This document shows, one piece after another, positions 25,690 through 33,923 of a stretch of DNA of 41,883 bases. The notes beneath the pieces were generated by a model, which made no database searches, had not been told where the DNA came from, and was given only the letters and a program-made list of their open reading frames with translations. Position numbers and translations under genes: made by a program. The first letter of the stretch is position 1; the number at the start of each line of letters is the position of its first letter. The DNA is from Balneolaceae bacterium (GTDB taxonomy: Bacteria; Bacteroidota; Rhodothermia; Balneolales; Balneolaceae), in contig VEMX01000047.1 of the NCBI GenBank assembly GCA_009711805.1, positions 1 to 41,883 on the forward strand, in the 5' to 3' direction.

Positions 25690-27696
25690 GTGAAGGCCGC
25701 CGGGCTCGATTCCGTACTGTTCCGTGCCTATGCAACTGCCGGGGCGCTGGATCAATTCTTTATCGTTCAGGGGAATGAGCAGAAGCAGCCGACTTTAAGT
25801 GTCCTGGAAGATTCTCTTGTTGTAGGAATGCTGGATGAATATGGAAATCCATTGGTGAATGAACCAGTCGCATTTAAGTTGTTTGACGAACCTCAATTTG
25901 CCAGAAATAGTAATCTTACACCCGATACGGCTTATTCAAATGAAACGGGGCATGCGGCCACTTCCTTGCGATTGGGTGATGTAGGAGGCAAGTACTTTAT
26001 ATCAGCCGATCCTTACCACCAATCATTTACACCTCTTGAATTTGAAGCCACAGCTGTAGAGAAGAAAACGGATCCAAGTGTTATAGATACCGTGAATACC
26101 GTAGTATTTGACGGAAACATGGATACCTTCATGTTTGCTGATCCGGATGTGGTGTTAAATGCAATGCAAAGCTTCACTACAGAAATATGGATTCTGCCTA
26201 ATACGCTTACAGAATATTATGAGCTGTTTAACAAGGAAGGTTCTGATGAAGCGAATGCCAAGTTTAAAATCTGGGGTGAGAACGATACGATATATGCTAT
26301 CATTTATCTGGAAGACGGCAGTACGGTAACTCTCAATTCCAATAATATCTTCGAAAAAGTACCGGCTGAGGGTGGAGCCTCCAAGATGGCTTCGTCTCAG
26401 GCTGATTCGGTATATCGCTGGACACACCTCGCCCTGAGTGTGGATAATGAAAACAAAACCATTGATCTTTATAGAAATGGATTCCGTGTTGCACAGTCAA
26501 ACTTTGAAGGTGATGTGAATCCTGGTAATTCCAGGCTCGAAATGGGAAGAGGATATGATGGGGAAATTCATGAAGTCAGAATTTGGAACGATGCAATAAG
26601 CAGGGCGGGTATACAGTCCAGAATGACTCAGATTCTTGAGGGTAACGAAAATAACCTGGTTCTCTATCATACTTTTGATGATGAAGGGGATGTGGCAACA
26701 GATCTTACAGGAAATGGCAATGACCTGCAATTAGGCGACGGCGTAGAACGACAATTCAGTATTCGTGGTATTCCGGATATCGAGATGCTGGAGAATGAGA
26801 GATACATCATGGTGTTTAAAGACATCGATGAATTTGGAGATACGCTCTCAACGGTCATAACCAGGTTGCCTGAAAATGGAACATTATACCAGGTAACATC
26901 GGATGGGACACAGAAGGGAGCTGCAATAAACAGTATACCGACTGTTCTGTCAGATCCGAAAAACCGGGCTATGTATTTACCTTATACCAACTACAGCGGA
27001 GCTGATTCACTTGATTATAAACTTCAGGATGAATTTGGCAACGAAGCAGGTGCTACACGTTTAATTAAAATACATCCTGTGTATAAACCACCTACAGTAT
27101 TTGCTCAGCTTTATCCTTCCATGAACGATTCGGTAGCAATCAAGGTGAGAGGAGATGACCGAACAATTACCTTCAACTGGGAGAAAAGCGAAGCTTATGG
27201 TGATGCAAATACCGAGTACCTCCTTTCAGTATGGGATGCCCAGGGACAAATAGTTGAATACACCGGTATTACCGATACAACCTATTCTGTAGAGGTAGAA
27301 AATTCGATTTTCGAATTCGATCATCGTTACACCTGGAGGGTAAAAGCAACCGATGGTATTGACACTACCCAAAGTGTAGATGAACTGAGCTTTATGTTAG
27401 TAAGGGCAAACCCCCTGACTTTCATGTTACAGCAAAATTACCCGAACCCATTTAATCCATCTACAACCATTGAGTACTGGATACCGATTACATCCCGGGT
27501 GAAACTGGAAATATTTGATGTGCTGGGAAGACGTGTTCTCTTACTGGTTGATAAAGCTAATCACGGAGCCGGAACCTATCAGAAAAGGTGGGATAGCGGA
27601 GGACTATCGAGCGGGGTGTATTACTACAGGCTCTCGGCCGAAGGTATTAACGGCAGCCGATATATGAAGCTGAAGAAAATGACATTGATTAAATAA
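25690..27696 (+). CDS. Giant surface protein, C-terminal segment with sorting domain
   Basis: This 668-codon frame is in phase with the central segment and really continues from 25495; the 66 codons between the TAG and the ATG at 25690 read as normal Ig-like protein (DSLIAGVFDEDNNPAQNVDL). It then has an Ig-like domain, a LamG/concanavalin-like domain (about 26090-26750; MQSFTTEIWILP, HLALSVDNENKTIDLYRNG, LEMGRGYDGEIHEVRIW), a cadherin/Ig-like unit (YLPYTNYSGADSLDYKL), a fibronectin-like unit, and the terminal type A sorting domain (LQQNYPNPFNPSTTIEYWIP, LEIFDVLGRRV, SGVYYYRLSA). The sorting domain would direct T9SS export and surface anchoring. Without upstream signal sequence this piece cannot be exported on its own. 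Confidence 0.85.
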   Translation: MKAAGLDSVLFRAYATAGALDQFFIVQGNEQKQPTLSVLEDSLVVGMLDEYGNPLVNEPVAFKLFDEPQFARNSNLTPDTAYSNETGHAATSLRLGDVGGKYFISADPYHQSFTPLEFEATAVEKKTDPSVIDTVNTVVFDGNMDTFMFADPDVVLNAMQSFTTEIWILPNTLTEYYELFNKEGSDEANAKFKIWGENDTIYAIIYLEDGSTVTLNSNNIFEKVPAEGGASKMASSQADSVYRWTHLALSVDNENKTIDLYRNGFRVAQSNFEGDVNPGNSRLEMGRGYDGEIHEVRIWNDAISRAGIQSRMTQILEGNENNLVLYHTFDDEGDVATDLTGNGNDLQLGDGVERQFSIRGIPDIEMLENERYIMVFKDIDEFGDTLSTVITRLPENGTLYQVTSDGTQKGAAINSIPTVLSDPKNRAMYLPYTNYSGADSLDYKLQDEFGNEAGATRLIKIHPVYKPPTVFAQLYPSMNDSVAIKVRGDDRTITFNWEKSEAYGDANTEYLLSVWDAQGQIVEYTGITDTTYSVEVENSIFEFDHRYTWRVKATDGIDTTQSVDELSFMLVRANPLTFMLQQNYPNPFNPSTTIEYWIPITSRVKLEIFDVLGRRVLLLVDKANHGAGTYQKRWDSGGLSSGVYYYRLSAEGINGSRYMKLKKMTLIK

Positions 27697-27757
27697 TCAG
27701 AAATATGAGTTAAGGAACTGCATGTAATTACATGCCGACCTGTTGGTTGGGTATTTG

Positions 27758-27791
27758 ATAAGGGCGTAAGCAATTGCGCTCTTATTTTTTT
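27758..27791 (+). terminator. Terminator after the giant gene
   Basis: ATAAGGGCG pairs with CGCTCTTAT (one G-U) around a short loop, followed by eight T. It lies 62 bp after the stop at 27694-27696. Confidence 0.8.
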
Positions 27792-28100
27792 GATCCCATC
27801 TGAGGGGGGCATTTTTACTTGTTGAGCTCAGGAAGAGTCATGAATTTCCCAAAAAGTTCAGGATTATGAGCTATAATTAAATTGTGAACGGATTATAGTA
27901 GAAGGAAGATAGGGCTCAAATACTCAGAAAAGCGCTTCAAAGATCAAAGTTTGATAGAAGATTTCGATGAAGATGTTATTTGATTGAAAATAGGAGAAGA
28001 GAGTAGTAGTTTTGAGGCCTTCAACCGAGCTTTATTTTAGTATAGATATAGTGAAGTGCATTTGAAGTAATAATAACTCAATCATTAAAAAGGATTCGTA
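27792..28100. other. Intergenic region before gap
   Basis: About 310 bp with no recognisable gene. It should contain the gap promoter, but I could not identify a convincing one. AAAAAGGA before the ATG at 28101 is the ribosome binding site. Confidence 0.4.
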
Positions 28101-29099
28101 ATGGCTAAAATTAAAGTGGGAATTAACGGATTTGGTCGCATAGGTAGAATGGTGACCCGTTCAATTCTCTCCCGTTATCAAGATGAAATTGAAATAGTTG
28201 GCGTCAATGACCTGACGGATACAAATACGTTGGCCCATCTTTTTAAATACGACTCAGCTCAGGGAACGTATCCTGGTGAGGTATCTGTAGATGGAAATGA
28301 GCTCACTATAGATGGAATGAGCTTTGCCGTAAGTTCTGAGCGAGATCCTGCAAAGCTGAATTGGGGAGATCTGGGGGCGGAAGTAGTAGTTGAGTCTACC
28401 GGATTTTTTCGGGATGCTGAGAGTGCCGGAAAACATTTAGAGGCTGGTGCCAGGAAAGTGATTATTTCAGCTCCGGCAAAAGGAGATATCCAAACAATTG
28501 TACTTGGCGTTAATGACGAAAAGATTGACAAAGACGTAAAAATCTACTCAAATGCCAGTTGCACCACCAACTGCCTGGCTCCTATGGTGAAGATTCTGGA
28601 TGATAAACTGGGCATTGAAAAAGGAGTAATGACCACTATCCACTCTTACACAGGAGATCAACAAATTGTAGATGGGCCGCATAAGGATCTGCGAAGAGCC
28701 CGTGCTGCTGCTGTCAATATTGTGCCAACAACTACAGGTGCTGCTAAAGCAGTAACCCTGGTATTACCTCATTTGGAAGGTAAACTGGACGGTGGCGCGG
28801 TAAGAGTTCCAACCCCAACCGGTTCACTCACCGATCTTATTGTAGTGGTTAAAAAAGATACAACAGCCGAAGAAGTAAATGCCCTGTTTAAAGAAGCAGC
28901 TGAGGGTGATTATAAAGGGATTGTAGAGTTTATCGATGTTGACTATGTGTCTTCAGATATTGTAGGTAATCCACATTCGACTATCTACGACAGCAAACTC
29001 ACTAAAGTAGATGGTAATCTTGTGAAAATTATCGGCTGGTACGACAACGAAGCAGGATACTCTATGCGAACCGCCGACCTGATTACACGAGTCGTATAA
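28101..29099 (+). CDS. gap: Glyceraldehyde-3-phosphate dehydrogenase, type I
   Basis: The 332-residue cytoplasmic enzyme oxidises glyceraldehyde 3-phosphate to 1,3-bisphosphoglycerate in glycolysis. The NAD-binding fold begins with KIKVGINGFGRIGR. D37 (GVNDLTD) is the acidic residue at the end of the second strand that favours NAD over NADP. The active site has C154 in SNASCTTNCLAP and H181 in TTIHSYTGDQ. WYDNEAGYSMR near the C terminus is also conserved. Length is normal. It has its own ribosome binding site and terminator and appears monocistronic. Confidence 0.97.
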   Translation: MAKIKVGINGFGRIGRMVTRSILSRYQDEIEIVGVNDLTDTNTLAHLFKYDSAQGTYPGEVSVDGNELTIDGMSFAVSSERDPAKLNWGDLGAEVVVESTGFFRDAESAGKHLEAGARKVIISAPAKGDIQTIVLGVNDEKIDKDVKIYSNASCTTNCLAPMVKILDDKLGIEKGVMTTIHSYTGDQQIVDGPHKDLRRARAAAVNIVPTTTGAAKAVTLVLPHLEGKLDGGAVRVPTPTGSLTDLIVVVKKDTTAEEVNALFKEAAEGDYKGIVEFIDVDYVSSDIVGNPHSTIYDSKLTKVDGNLVKIIGWYDNEAGYSMRTADLITRVV

Positions 29100-29155
29100 T
29101 AGCGGTAATTTTCTGACGACTTTATAAATAGTCCGAAGAGGCAATGACGATCTTG

Positions 29156-29188
29156 ACTCCTGTTCTACATGGTAGGGCAGGAGTTTTT
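29156..29188 (+). terminator. Terminator after gap
   Basis: ACTCCTG ... CAGGAGT outer stem with CTAC/GTAG inside, followed by five T. It lies 57 bp after the gap stop codon. Confidence 0.85.
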
Positions 29189-29286
29189 ATATATATGAGA
29201 TGGATGAAGAGTGTTTTTTAAATCTGTTTACTTGTAAAAAAGATTCTAAGTCCTCACTTTAAGCTCAAACAAAAAATGGAGTTTGT

Positions 29287-30288
29287 ATGAAAACGAATAT
29301 AAGCACATTATTTTTGATCGTTTTGTTTGAGGTATTTGCCTGTACAAACATTTCGGAAAAAGAGAAGGAGAACACAATTAATGTTGATTATGAGTTGTCA
29401 GCTGATCAAACTCATAACCGGTGGAGTAGTGCAATAGAGCCGGTGCTAAAAGTTCCATCCGGATCTGTGATAAAGGTTGGAACCGAGGAAGCTTCAGACC
29501 AGCAACTGAATGTAAATTCAACGCTCGAAGATTTAGCTAACCTGAGTTTTGATCCCATTCACCCGCTTACCGGCCCGGTATATGTGGAAGGAGCAGAGCC
29601 AGGAGATGTACTGAAAGTGACATTACACCAAATAGAATTAGGAGACTGGGGATGGACGGCCATCGTTCCCGGTTTTGGTTTTCTTTCCGAAGAATTCACC
29701 GAACCTTACCTGAAAACATTTGAACTGAGCAAGGACAGCAAAACCGCACGGTTTTCAGAAAACATACACATTCCGCTAAAACCATTTCCCGGGGTGATGG
29801 GAGTGGCTCCTGCTACCGATTCAATGTTATCTACAATACCTCCAAGAGCAAATGGAGGAAATATGGATGATCCCAATATAACGGAGGGTGCCACCGTCTA
29901 CTTCCCGGTGTTTGTGGAAGGGGCTTTGTTTTCTATTGGTGACACCCATGCCGCCCAGGGCCATGGAGAGGTTTGTGGAACCGCTATAGAAGCTCCAATG
30001 AATATAGTGTACGAGGTGGAAGTCATTAAAGGCAGGCGGTCTATTTCCGAGCCTCAGTATGAAACAGCCGATTATTATTCAGTTACAGCTTTTGCCCCCA
30101 CCATTGATGAAGCTGCCCAAAAGGCAACACGTTTTATGGTAGATTATCTGGAAGAAGAGAAAGGGATGGATCGTAATGATGCCTATGCCCTCTGTTCGCT
30201 GGCCGGGGATTTGAAAATAGCTGAAGTAGTGGATGTGCCTCATATGCTGGTAAGTATGCATATGCCAAAGAATATTTTTAAGGACTAA
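29287..30288 (+). CDS. Acetamidase/formamidase-family lipoprotein
   Basis: The 333-residue protein matches the FmdA/AmdA family, which hydrolyses short amides such as formamide or acetamide. Diagnostic segments are HPLTGPVYVEGAEPGDVLKV (92-111), GDWGWTAIVPGFGFL and DTHAAQGHGEVCGTAIEAP. The N terminus (MKTNISTLFLIVLFEVFAC) looks like a lipoprotein signal with lipidation at C19, although Phe at -2 is unusual. It is therefore probably anchored in the envelope, unlike the cytoplasmic enzymes of the family. GGAG precedes the ATG. A M28 peptidase lipoprotein follows 38 bp downstream in the same direction. The substrate is not known. Confidence 0.88.
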   Translation: MKTNISTLFLIVLFEVFACTNISEKEKENTINVDYELSADQTHNRWSSAIEPVLKVPSGSVIKVGTEEASDQQLNVNSTLEDLANLSFDPIHPLTGPVYVEGAEPGDVLKVTLHQIELGDWGWTAIVPGFGFLSEEFTEPYLKTFELSKDSKTARFSENIHIPLKPFPGVMGVAPATDSMLSTIPPRANGGNMDDPNITEGATVYFPVFVEGALFSIGDTHAAQGHGEVCGTAIEAPMNIVYEVEVIKGRRSISEPQYETADYYSVTAFAPTIDEAAQKATRFMVDYLEEEKGMDRNDAYALCSLAGDLKIAEVVDVPHMLVSMHMPKNIFKD

Positions 30289-30326
30289 TAAAAACATTAA
30301 AACCGAATTCACTGTAAGGAAACCGA

Positions 30327-31235
30327 ATGAATTATAAACACCTTCTATATAGTATTGTACTGCTTTTCTTTGTTGGAGCATGTACATCAGAGCAGAAACC
30401 TGTTGAGGGACCCACAACACTTGATACTTCACAACTTGTAGAAGATTTGCGAGTACTGTCTTCCGATGAGATGGAAGGGCGCCGAACAGGAACAGAAGGA
30501 AACAGGAAAGCAAGAGAATATCTTGTTGAGCGATTTAAGCAAGTGGGAGCAGAACCTTTTAAAGGGGAATATACCCATCCGTTTACGTTCGAAAACCGCT
30601 CAGGAGAAAAACTGGAAGCCGTAAATGTAATAGGACAGATTAATGGGCAAACAGATTCAGTTATAGTGATTACCGCCCATTACGATCATCTGGGAGTTCG
30701 CGACAGTTTAATTTTCAATGGTACCGATGACGATGCGTCAGGAACCGCTGTCCTGCTGGCCTACGCTGATTATTTCAATAAGGAAGAGCCAAACCATACG
30801 TTGGTTTTTGCCGCTTTTGATGCAGAAGAAATGGGACTCAAAGGCGCGCGTGCCTTTGTGGAAGATTCCGTGCTTTTGGAGCGAGTGGTACTGAATATAA
30901 ATCTGGATATGATTAGCCAGAACGATAAAGGAGAGCTGTATGCAAGTGGTACATATCATCATCCGGAACTAAAGCCGGTATTGGAAAGTATTGAGACCGG
31001 GGATGTCCAGTTATTATTTGGCCATGACAGGCCTGAGCAGGGGTATGATGACTGGACTTCAGCTTCCGATCATGGAGCTTTTCATGCTAAAGGAAAGAAG
31101 TTTATCTATTTTGGTGTGGAAGATCATGAGCACTACCACAAAGCAACAGACGATTTTGATACCATACCCCTGGATTTCTATAAAAGCTCTGCCCAGGTAA
31201 TTTTAAATGCTATATTAGCATTTGACGAACGATAG
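30327..31235 (+). CDS. M28-family zinc aminopeptidase, lipoprotein
   Basis: The 302-residue protein has a lipoprotein signal peptide with lipobox VGAC (lipidation at C19). The rest is a di-zinc M28 peptidase domain with expected ligands in order: H118 (TAHYDH), an Asp of DDDASGT (134-140), E167/E168 (FDAEEMG, catalytic and ligand), D194 (NLDMIS) and H271 (EHYHKATDD). It should trim N-terminal residues from peptides at the cell envelope. AAGGAAA precedes the ATG. It probably forms a transcript with the amidase-like gene upstream, and its stop lies 8 bp from the convergent DUF1508 gene. Confidence 0.93.
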   Translation: MNYKHLLYSIVLLFFVGACTSEQKPVEGPTTLDTSQLVEDLRVLSSDEMEGRRTGTEGNRKAREYLVERFKQVGAEPFKGEYTHPFTFENRSGEKLEAVNVIGQINGQTDSVIVITAHYDHLGVRDSLIFNGTDDDASGTAVLLAYADYFNKEEPNHTLVFAAFDAEEMGLKGARAFVEDSVLLERVVLNINLDMISQNDKGELYASGTYHHPELKPVLESIETGDVQLLFGHDRPEQGYDDWTSASDHGAFHAKGKKFIYFGVEDHEHYHKATDDFDTIPLDFYKSSAQVILNAILAFDER

Positions 31236-31243
31236 GATATCAA

Positions 31244-31414
31244 TCAAAATTTACGGAGGTAGCTGGTACATTCACCGGCATCCTTTCCGTCCTTTCGGGC
31301 ATCTTCTTCTTTTTCGAAGCCCTGATCCGAGTATGCTTCAATATCTCCGCTCTTTGAAACTCGTCTCCATCTCCATTCGCCTTTAACATCTTGGTATAAT
31401 TGACATTTAGCCAT
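31244..31414 (-). CDS. Small DUF1508/YegP-like protein
   Basis: A 56-codon reverse-strand gene runs from ATG at 31412-31414 to TGA at 31244-31246. The product begins MAKCQLYQDVKGEWRWRRVS and continues with SGDIEAYSDQGF and KEEDARKDG. The pattern of strand, GEWRWR, and later SxxGF followed by a Lys/Glu helix matches the small DUF1508 (YegP-like) fold. Such proteins often occur as one or two tandem copies and have no settled function. It is short and strongly charged, with no signal peptide. It ends 8 bp from the M28 peptidase gene in the convergent direction. Confidence 0.82.
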   Translation of the reverse strand: MAKCQLYQDVKGEWRWRRVSKSGDIEAYSDQGFEKEEDARKDGKDAGECTSYLRKF

Positions 31415-31522
31415 ATTCAGGTAATTGTTTTAATGAAATTTAAGTACGTTAAATTAAGGAAAAAGCCTCTTTATTCACAATCTGTGCATGTTTTATAACA
31501 TTAGAAGCTTGGTAATGCTCAT

Positions 31523-31555
31523 AAAAAAACCTGACTTCTTTTAAGAAGTCAGGTT
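31523..31555 (-). terminator. Terminator of the first cold-shock gene
   Basis: On the reverse strand AACCTGACTTCTT pairs with AAGAAGTCAGGTT around a very short loop, followed by seven T. It lies 20 bp beyond the csp stop codon. Confidence 0.9.
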
Positions 31556-31574
31556 TGTCGAAATGATTTAATTC

Positions 31575-31784
31575 TTATTCAAGAATATAAACATCTACAG
31601 CACTAAGACCTTTAGGAGTTTCTTCAGTTGCGAACTCAACCTCTTCTCCGTCTTTTATGCCTTCTTCAAATCCGATGTTTTGGACATTATTTCGGTGCAA
31701 AAATACATCTTTGCCACCATTTTCAGGCTCGATGAATCCAAAACCTTTCTTTCCATCAAACCATTTTACTTTACCGTATTCCAT
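31575..31784 (-). CDS. Cold-shock domain protein (CspA family), copy 1
   Basis: The 69-residue protein is a single cold-shock OB-fold that binds single-stranded RNA/DNA. RNP1 is KGFGFIEP and RNP2 is DVFLHRN (the usual VFVH form is FLH). I use the ATG at 31784 giving [10 protein letters not shown], since the second csp starts with the same residues; the longer upstream frame from 31814 adds a non-homologous ten residues. It shares about 80% of its residues with the protein at 35218-35427 and a conserved element about 97 bp upstream. Confidence 0.94.
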   Translation of the reverse strand: MEYGKVKWFDGKKGFGFIEPENGGKDVFLHRNNVQNIGFEEGIKDGEEVEFATEETPKGLSAVDVYILE

Positions 31785-31880
31785 AAAAAATATATAAGTG
31801 TTGTTCACAGGCACAGTGATATAGCGTTCAAACGCTGTTATTCCTATATCGGCTGTGAAGTTTAAAAATCTAATTACTAC

Positions 31881-31955
31881 AAATTATAGAAGGGAAACAA
31901 TTACTGTACTAAAAATTACCGATTGACCTTTAATTTGTGTGCCCCAAATATCTCG
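31881..31955 (-). promoter_or_regulatory. Conserved upstream element of csp copy 1
   Basis: The plus-strand text AAATTATAGAAGGGAAACAA and the following bases closely match 35521-35595 in front of the other csp gene. The box begins 97 bp from this start codon and 94 bp from the other. It is a candidate promoter plus 5' leader. Confidence 0.6.
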
Positions 31956-32022
31956 TTATTTCTGTCCAATACCAAATTATCTTAACAGATTACCTGACAA
32001 AAGATAAATTAATGGGATTAGA

Positions 32023-33321
32023 TCAGCGCAGCTTAGTTGTATCTATGCGGGATGGAGTTTTTTCGGCTGAAATAATCCCCCGGCTGGCACCGGCAATAGC
32101 CTGAATGGTTCGCCTGACATGCGCAATATTAATGGTCGAGAATTCATCTTTTACCGTGTGATAGTCATTGTCGACTTCAATAGGGGTAGAGCTTATAGTG
32201 TGGGCCGGTATTCCCAACCGGGCAAAAGGGATGTTATCGGACCAATAAAATAATCGATGTTTATTATATGGGTCAGGAGAAAATTTATATATGGAATCAG
32301 GAGAGGCATCTTGCATAATTTGGCCTAAATCAGATTTTTCAAATCCTGTTATCCAGGCAGATTTGCTGCCATCCAGGGCCGATTTCCCAATCATTGCAAT
32401 ATTTATCATAGCCACGAAGCGTTCAGGGTCAATTTGATCTGCAAAATATTGTGATCCATATTCTCCAAGTTCTTCAGCAGTAAAGGCTATAAAATAAATA
32501 GTGCGTTCAGGAGTGGGTAAGGCATTATAATATCGTGCCAGCTCAATAACAGCGGTGGTGCCGGATGCATTATCATTAGCCCCATTAGCAATAGAATCAC
32601 GTCTTACACTTTGAGTGGTACCTATATGGTCGTAATGAGCTGAGAAAATGACAATTTCATCTTTTCTCTTTCCTTCTATCATTCCAGCCACATTATTCAA
32701 TTCATGTTTCTTAATGTTGCTTTCCACAAATACACGAAAGGAGTGGATAGGTTTATCACCTAAAATAAAAACATCAGCTGGGGTATTCCCCACTTTAAAT
32801 GTACGGCTAGGTCGCGAGAAGTAATTTCTGTACCTATAAAAAGTTTTCTTATGTGCGGGATCAATAAGTACGATAGACTGGCGATTGTCTTTCCTGTACT
32901 TTAAAAAAGTGTCTCTGAATTTATCTCGAGAAGTGATTTTTAAAACAGCTACATCATCATTCCACCGTATAGAATCGGTATCAATTAATGGAAAGTATTT
33001 TTTGGAGGAGATTTCTCTGTTGTTAATAGAAATGAAAGCAGAATCAACTGAGATCGAGTAGAGTGTGAAATTTTGTCTGAAGCTTCCGAGTTCAGGCAAG
33101 GGTGATAAGCCTATAGAATTAAATTCTGCACTAATGAAATCTGCGGCTTTTTCGATGTCAGGAGACAGGGAATAGCGACCTTTCATTTCATCGGAACTGA
33201 GCGTTTTAAGAACCCTGACAGTACTTTCCTCAGTTATCCTGGGTTCTTTCTGATTGGTGCATTGAGCCACCGCAGTTAGTACCAATACAGATATAAAAAT
33301 GTAAGAAAGTTTTTTTTTCAT
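32023..33321 (-). CDS. M28-family zinc peptidase, lipoprotein
   Basis: The 432-residue protein has a lipoprotein signal (MKKKLSYIFISVLVLTAVAQC, lipidation at C21). Residues about 30-210 are an N-terminal part often seen in M28 enzymes with an inserted region. The catalytic domain follows: SAHYDHIGT, ANGANDNASGTTAV, FTAEELGEYG, INIAMIG and NDYHTVKDEF provide the expected His, Asp, Glu, Asp/Asn-region and His positions of the di-zinc site, although INIAMIG has Ala where Asp is usual. If that reading is right, one metal ligand differs from the family norm. It stands alone on the reverse strand and differs strongly from the M28 protein at 30327. Confidence 0.9.
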   Translation of the reverse strand: MKKKLSYIFISVLVLTAVAQCTNQKEPRITEESTVRVLKTLSSDEMKGRYSLSPDIEKAADFISAEFNSIGLSPLPELGSFRQNFTLYSISVDSAFISINNREISSKKYFPLIDTDSIRWNDDVAVLKITSRDKFRDTFLKYRKDNRQSIVLIDPAHKKTFYRYRNYFSRPSRTFKVGNTPADVFILGDKPIHSFRVFVESNIKKHELNNVAGMIEGKRKDEIVIFSAHYDHIGTTQSVRRDSIANGANDNASGTTAVIELARYYNALPTPERTIYFIAFTAEELGEYGSQYFADQIDPERFVAMINIAMIGKSALDGSKSAWITGFEKSDLGQIMQDASPDSIYKFSPDPYNKHRLFYWSDNIPFARLGIPAHTISSTPIEVDNDYHTVKDEFSTINIAHVRRTIQAIAGASRGIISAEKTPSRIDTTKLR

Positions 33322-33923
33322 GAACCAAGCTGCCCGGGAATATGGATGAATTGCAACTTATTAAACATCTGCATCAACGTTTGAAAAAAAATGCTATAAA
33401 ACCGATAACTAACAAATGAGTTCCGATAAAAAATCCGTTTGTATCTGAAGTTCAAGGTGTTTATTGAACATGGCTAATCAAAGAAAAGAGAGGAAAGAAA
33501 GCAAGTATTTGCCAGATTCATTTGCATGAACCAAACGCATTGGACGGTTAGTCCGCATATCTCACCACATTTTTTGGGATAATTACACTTTATTGTATGA
33601 CAATAAGTTACGAGCGTATTTTTGGTTGTTCATTTCTATCCCCTGTTTCAGATTGTGTTCTCGTCAAAAATCACCGTGGGCTGCGTTGGAACTGTAACCG
33701 ACTTGGTCACATACAGTTTGTAGCTCACTGCGTCGGTTTTGCTCTGCCTTGCCCACGGCAATTTTTGACTTCGTGAATGCGGGTTAACAGTTGTTTTGAA
33801 CAACAAATCATTCGCAAAAAACTACTCGTCTGTAATTCACAGGAAGCCGAGTCTTTGGAAGGGTTAGAGGAATTATTGGTATACATTGACCATGTTTCAA
33901 TCAATTAAAGCGTTAACCTATAC
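33322..33923. other. 600-bp intergenic region with a nested palindrome
   Basis: No gene is convincing. Between 33663 and 33769 there is a long nested inverted repeat; the flanks are AT-rich. The forward open frame at 33886-34338 is antisense to the reductase gene. Confidence 0.55.
33663..33769. repeat. Nested inverted-repeat element
   Basis: Outer arms of 19 bases (GTCAAAAATCACCGTGGGC at 33663-33681 against 33751-33769) pair at 17 of 19. Inside, AACCGAC (33696-33702) pairs with GTCGGTT (33732-33738), and within that CAGT (33714-33717) with ACTG (33727-33730). All arms share one centre, so about 107 bases can fold as one long hairpin. No target-site duplication is obvious. Confidence 0.7.

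Larger units (their letters stand above)
12156..27696 (+). pseudogene. Giant modular T9SS-type surface protein gene, interrupted by a frameshift and a stop
   Basis: Three open segments (12156-13607, 13561-25494, 25495-27696) belong to one gene. Deleting one G from the run of eight G at 13586-13593 joins ...GKTGPGG to NPYNDENYS. The second and third segments share the same frame and are split only by the TAG at 25492-25494. Reconstructed length is about 5,180 codons. Order: signal peptide; N-terminal beta domain; Ig-like domains; long repeat block (15158-20738) of Ig-like, cadherin-like and FN3-like modules; MBG/YDG repeats (about 21061-23365); three Big-1/invasin-like domains; three 87-residue Ig domains; then, after the TAG, a LamG-like domain, Ig/FN3 domains and a type A sorting domain. 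The product would be a secreted or surface adhesin, rich in Asp, Gly, Ser and Thr. It may be a pseudogene, phase-variable, or carry assembly errors. Confidence 0.85.

Noticed and set aside
33663-33769. Nested palindrome as a bidirectional terminator
   Set aside because: No T-run adjoins either side and it is about 340 bp from the nearest start of a gene on one side and 155 bp from the reductase end on the other.
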